Of a stretch of DNA of 7,358 nt, positions 6,656 through 7,358 are shown in pieces; position 1 is the first letter of the stretch; each line of letters starts with the position of its first letter. Source of the DNA: Pseudomonadota bacterium (GTDB lineage Bacteria; Bdellovibrionota; Oligoflexia; Oligoflexales; Oligoflexaceae); assembly GCA_029556045.1 (NCBI GenBank), contig JAKQGS010000120.1:1-7358 (forward strand), read 5' to 3'. The translations under genes and the position numbers were made by a program. The notes under the pieces were generated by a model. That model saw only the letters and a program-made list of their open reading frames with translations. It did not search any database and was not told the origin of the DNA.

Positions 6656-7354
6656 TCAGTCCAACTCAAGCCGGATGGTAATCTCCGTCCATCCCGCGAT
6701 GGGGACCCCAACGGGATTACGGCGGGGTGAAAATTGTGCTTTGCGAATGGCTTCGATCACACGGCCATCCATATCATAACCAATTTTCTTCTTGAGCTGG
6801 ACGTCACCGACTTTTCCCTTATCGTCAACGAAGATTTCCACCACAAAACGCCCCTCCAGGTTGGCTTCCACGGCGGCGTCGGTATATTGAGGCAGCTTAA
6901 GGCTATCCAGCAGCAGTTTGGCGTCGGCGCTATAATCCCGGTCAAGCTTCTGGATATCCTCCGGACGCATGCGTTTACCATCGTCTGCCATCATAGTGGT
7001 ATTGCCCACCGGGACAGCGATGCCACCGCTGCCCACTGGCTGCAGCGATTCTTTGGCAACCCCGTATACCGGTTGCGGGGGTGGTGTGTTTGGATCCACT
7101 TTGGGAGGATTCGGGGTCTTGGCCAGAGCCTTGGGTGGTGTCGGGGGAATCTTTTTTTCCACTGTGGCCGGTGTTGGCGGCGGCGGTGGTGGAGGCGTCT
7201 CCTGAATTTTTACCTTTATGGAATCGGGACGTCGTGATGGAGGGGCGTCTTCCACCATGGTGGACGTCAAGGCGCCGAATAGAGCCACATGCAGGATCAA
7301 TGACCCCAGTGTTCCCAGGGACAGACTGTTTGTGAACGGTGCGGGCAGGGACAT
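6656..7354 (-). CDS. TonB family energy transducer
   Basis: This 232-residue protein (if started at ATG 7354) would link the inner-membrane proton-motive-force complex (ExbB-ExbD type, not in this window) to the receptor. Residues about 12-33 form one membrane anchor containing SLILH (Ser18, His22), the SxxxH pattern conserved in TonB anchors. Residues 54-95 are Pro-rich with a run of seven prolines, matching the periplasm-spanning stretch. Residues about 155-232 are a TonB C-terminal domain: EGRFVVEIFVDDKGKVGDV, then IEAIRKAQFSPRRNPVGVPI and a final ITIRLELD strand. The usual YP motif reads YT (Tyr157-Thr158). The linker has VPVGNT. The start lies four bases from the window edge and the frame stays open, so the true start and ribosome binding site cannot be verified. 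Its position before the receptor suggests a dedicated TonB. Confidence 0.9.
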   Translation of the reverse strand: MSLPAPFTNSLSLGTLGSLILHVALFGALTSTMVEDAPPSRRPDSIKVKIQETPPPPPPPTPATVEKKIPPTPPKALAKTPNPPKVDPNTPPPQPVYGVAKESLQPVGSGGIAVPVGNTTMMADDGKRMRPEDIQKLDRDYSADAKLLLDSLKLPQYTDAAVEANLEGRFVVEIFVDDKGKVGDVQLKKKIGYDMDGRVIEAIRKAQFSPRRNPVGVPIAGWTEITIRLELD

Positions 7355-7358
7355 AACA

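Noticed and set aside
7177..7200. GGC/GGT-rich short tandem repeat
   Set aside because: It is the complement of the proline codons in the TonB Pro-rich linker and uses mixed codons, so it is explained by protein composition rather than by an independent repeat element.

Overview
The window looks like chromosomal DNA of a Gram-negative bacterium: it carries a TonB protein, an outer-membrane TonB-dependent receptor with a signal peptide, and a lipoprotein. Kelch-repeat, receiver-TPR and receiver-PilZ proteins together with moderate GC suggest a former deltaproteobacterial lineage such as Bdellovibrionota/Oligoflexia or Myxococcota. That placement is an inference from architecture and was not checked by database search. 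I see no mobile element, CRISPR array, rRNA or tRNA.

Layout. Positions 1-276 (+) hold the C-terminal end of a Kelch-repeat protein, followed by a strong intrinsic terminator at 351-384. Positions 493-3470 (+) hold a two-gene signalling operon. The first gene is a REC-TPR-REC-TPR protein whose two receiver domains both lack the phosphoacceptor Asp (Pro in the first, Glu in the second). Fourteen bases later comes a response regulator with an intact receiver domain and a C-terminal PilZ-like domain that lacks the usual c-di-GMP-binding residues. Positions 3474-7354 (-) hold an outer-membrane uptake cluster transcribed in the order tonB-like, TonB-dependent receptor, Ig-like lipoprotein. The receptor stop and lipoprotein start overlap in TAATG. 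The two clusters converge with only three bases between stop codons (3471-3473).

How the genes may work together. TonB would span the periplasm from the inner membrane and energise the receptor. The co-translated lipoprotein is a candidate accessory or substrate-binding partner. On the other strand, the large TPR protein looks like a scaffold that does not take part in normal phosphotransfer, and the canonical receiver in the small REC-PilZ protein is the only visible phosphorylation site in that operon. Nothing in the sequence ties the signalling pair to the transport cluster beyond adjacency. None of the substrates or partner kinases can be named from the window.
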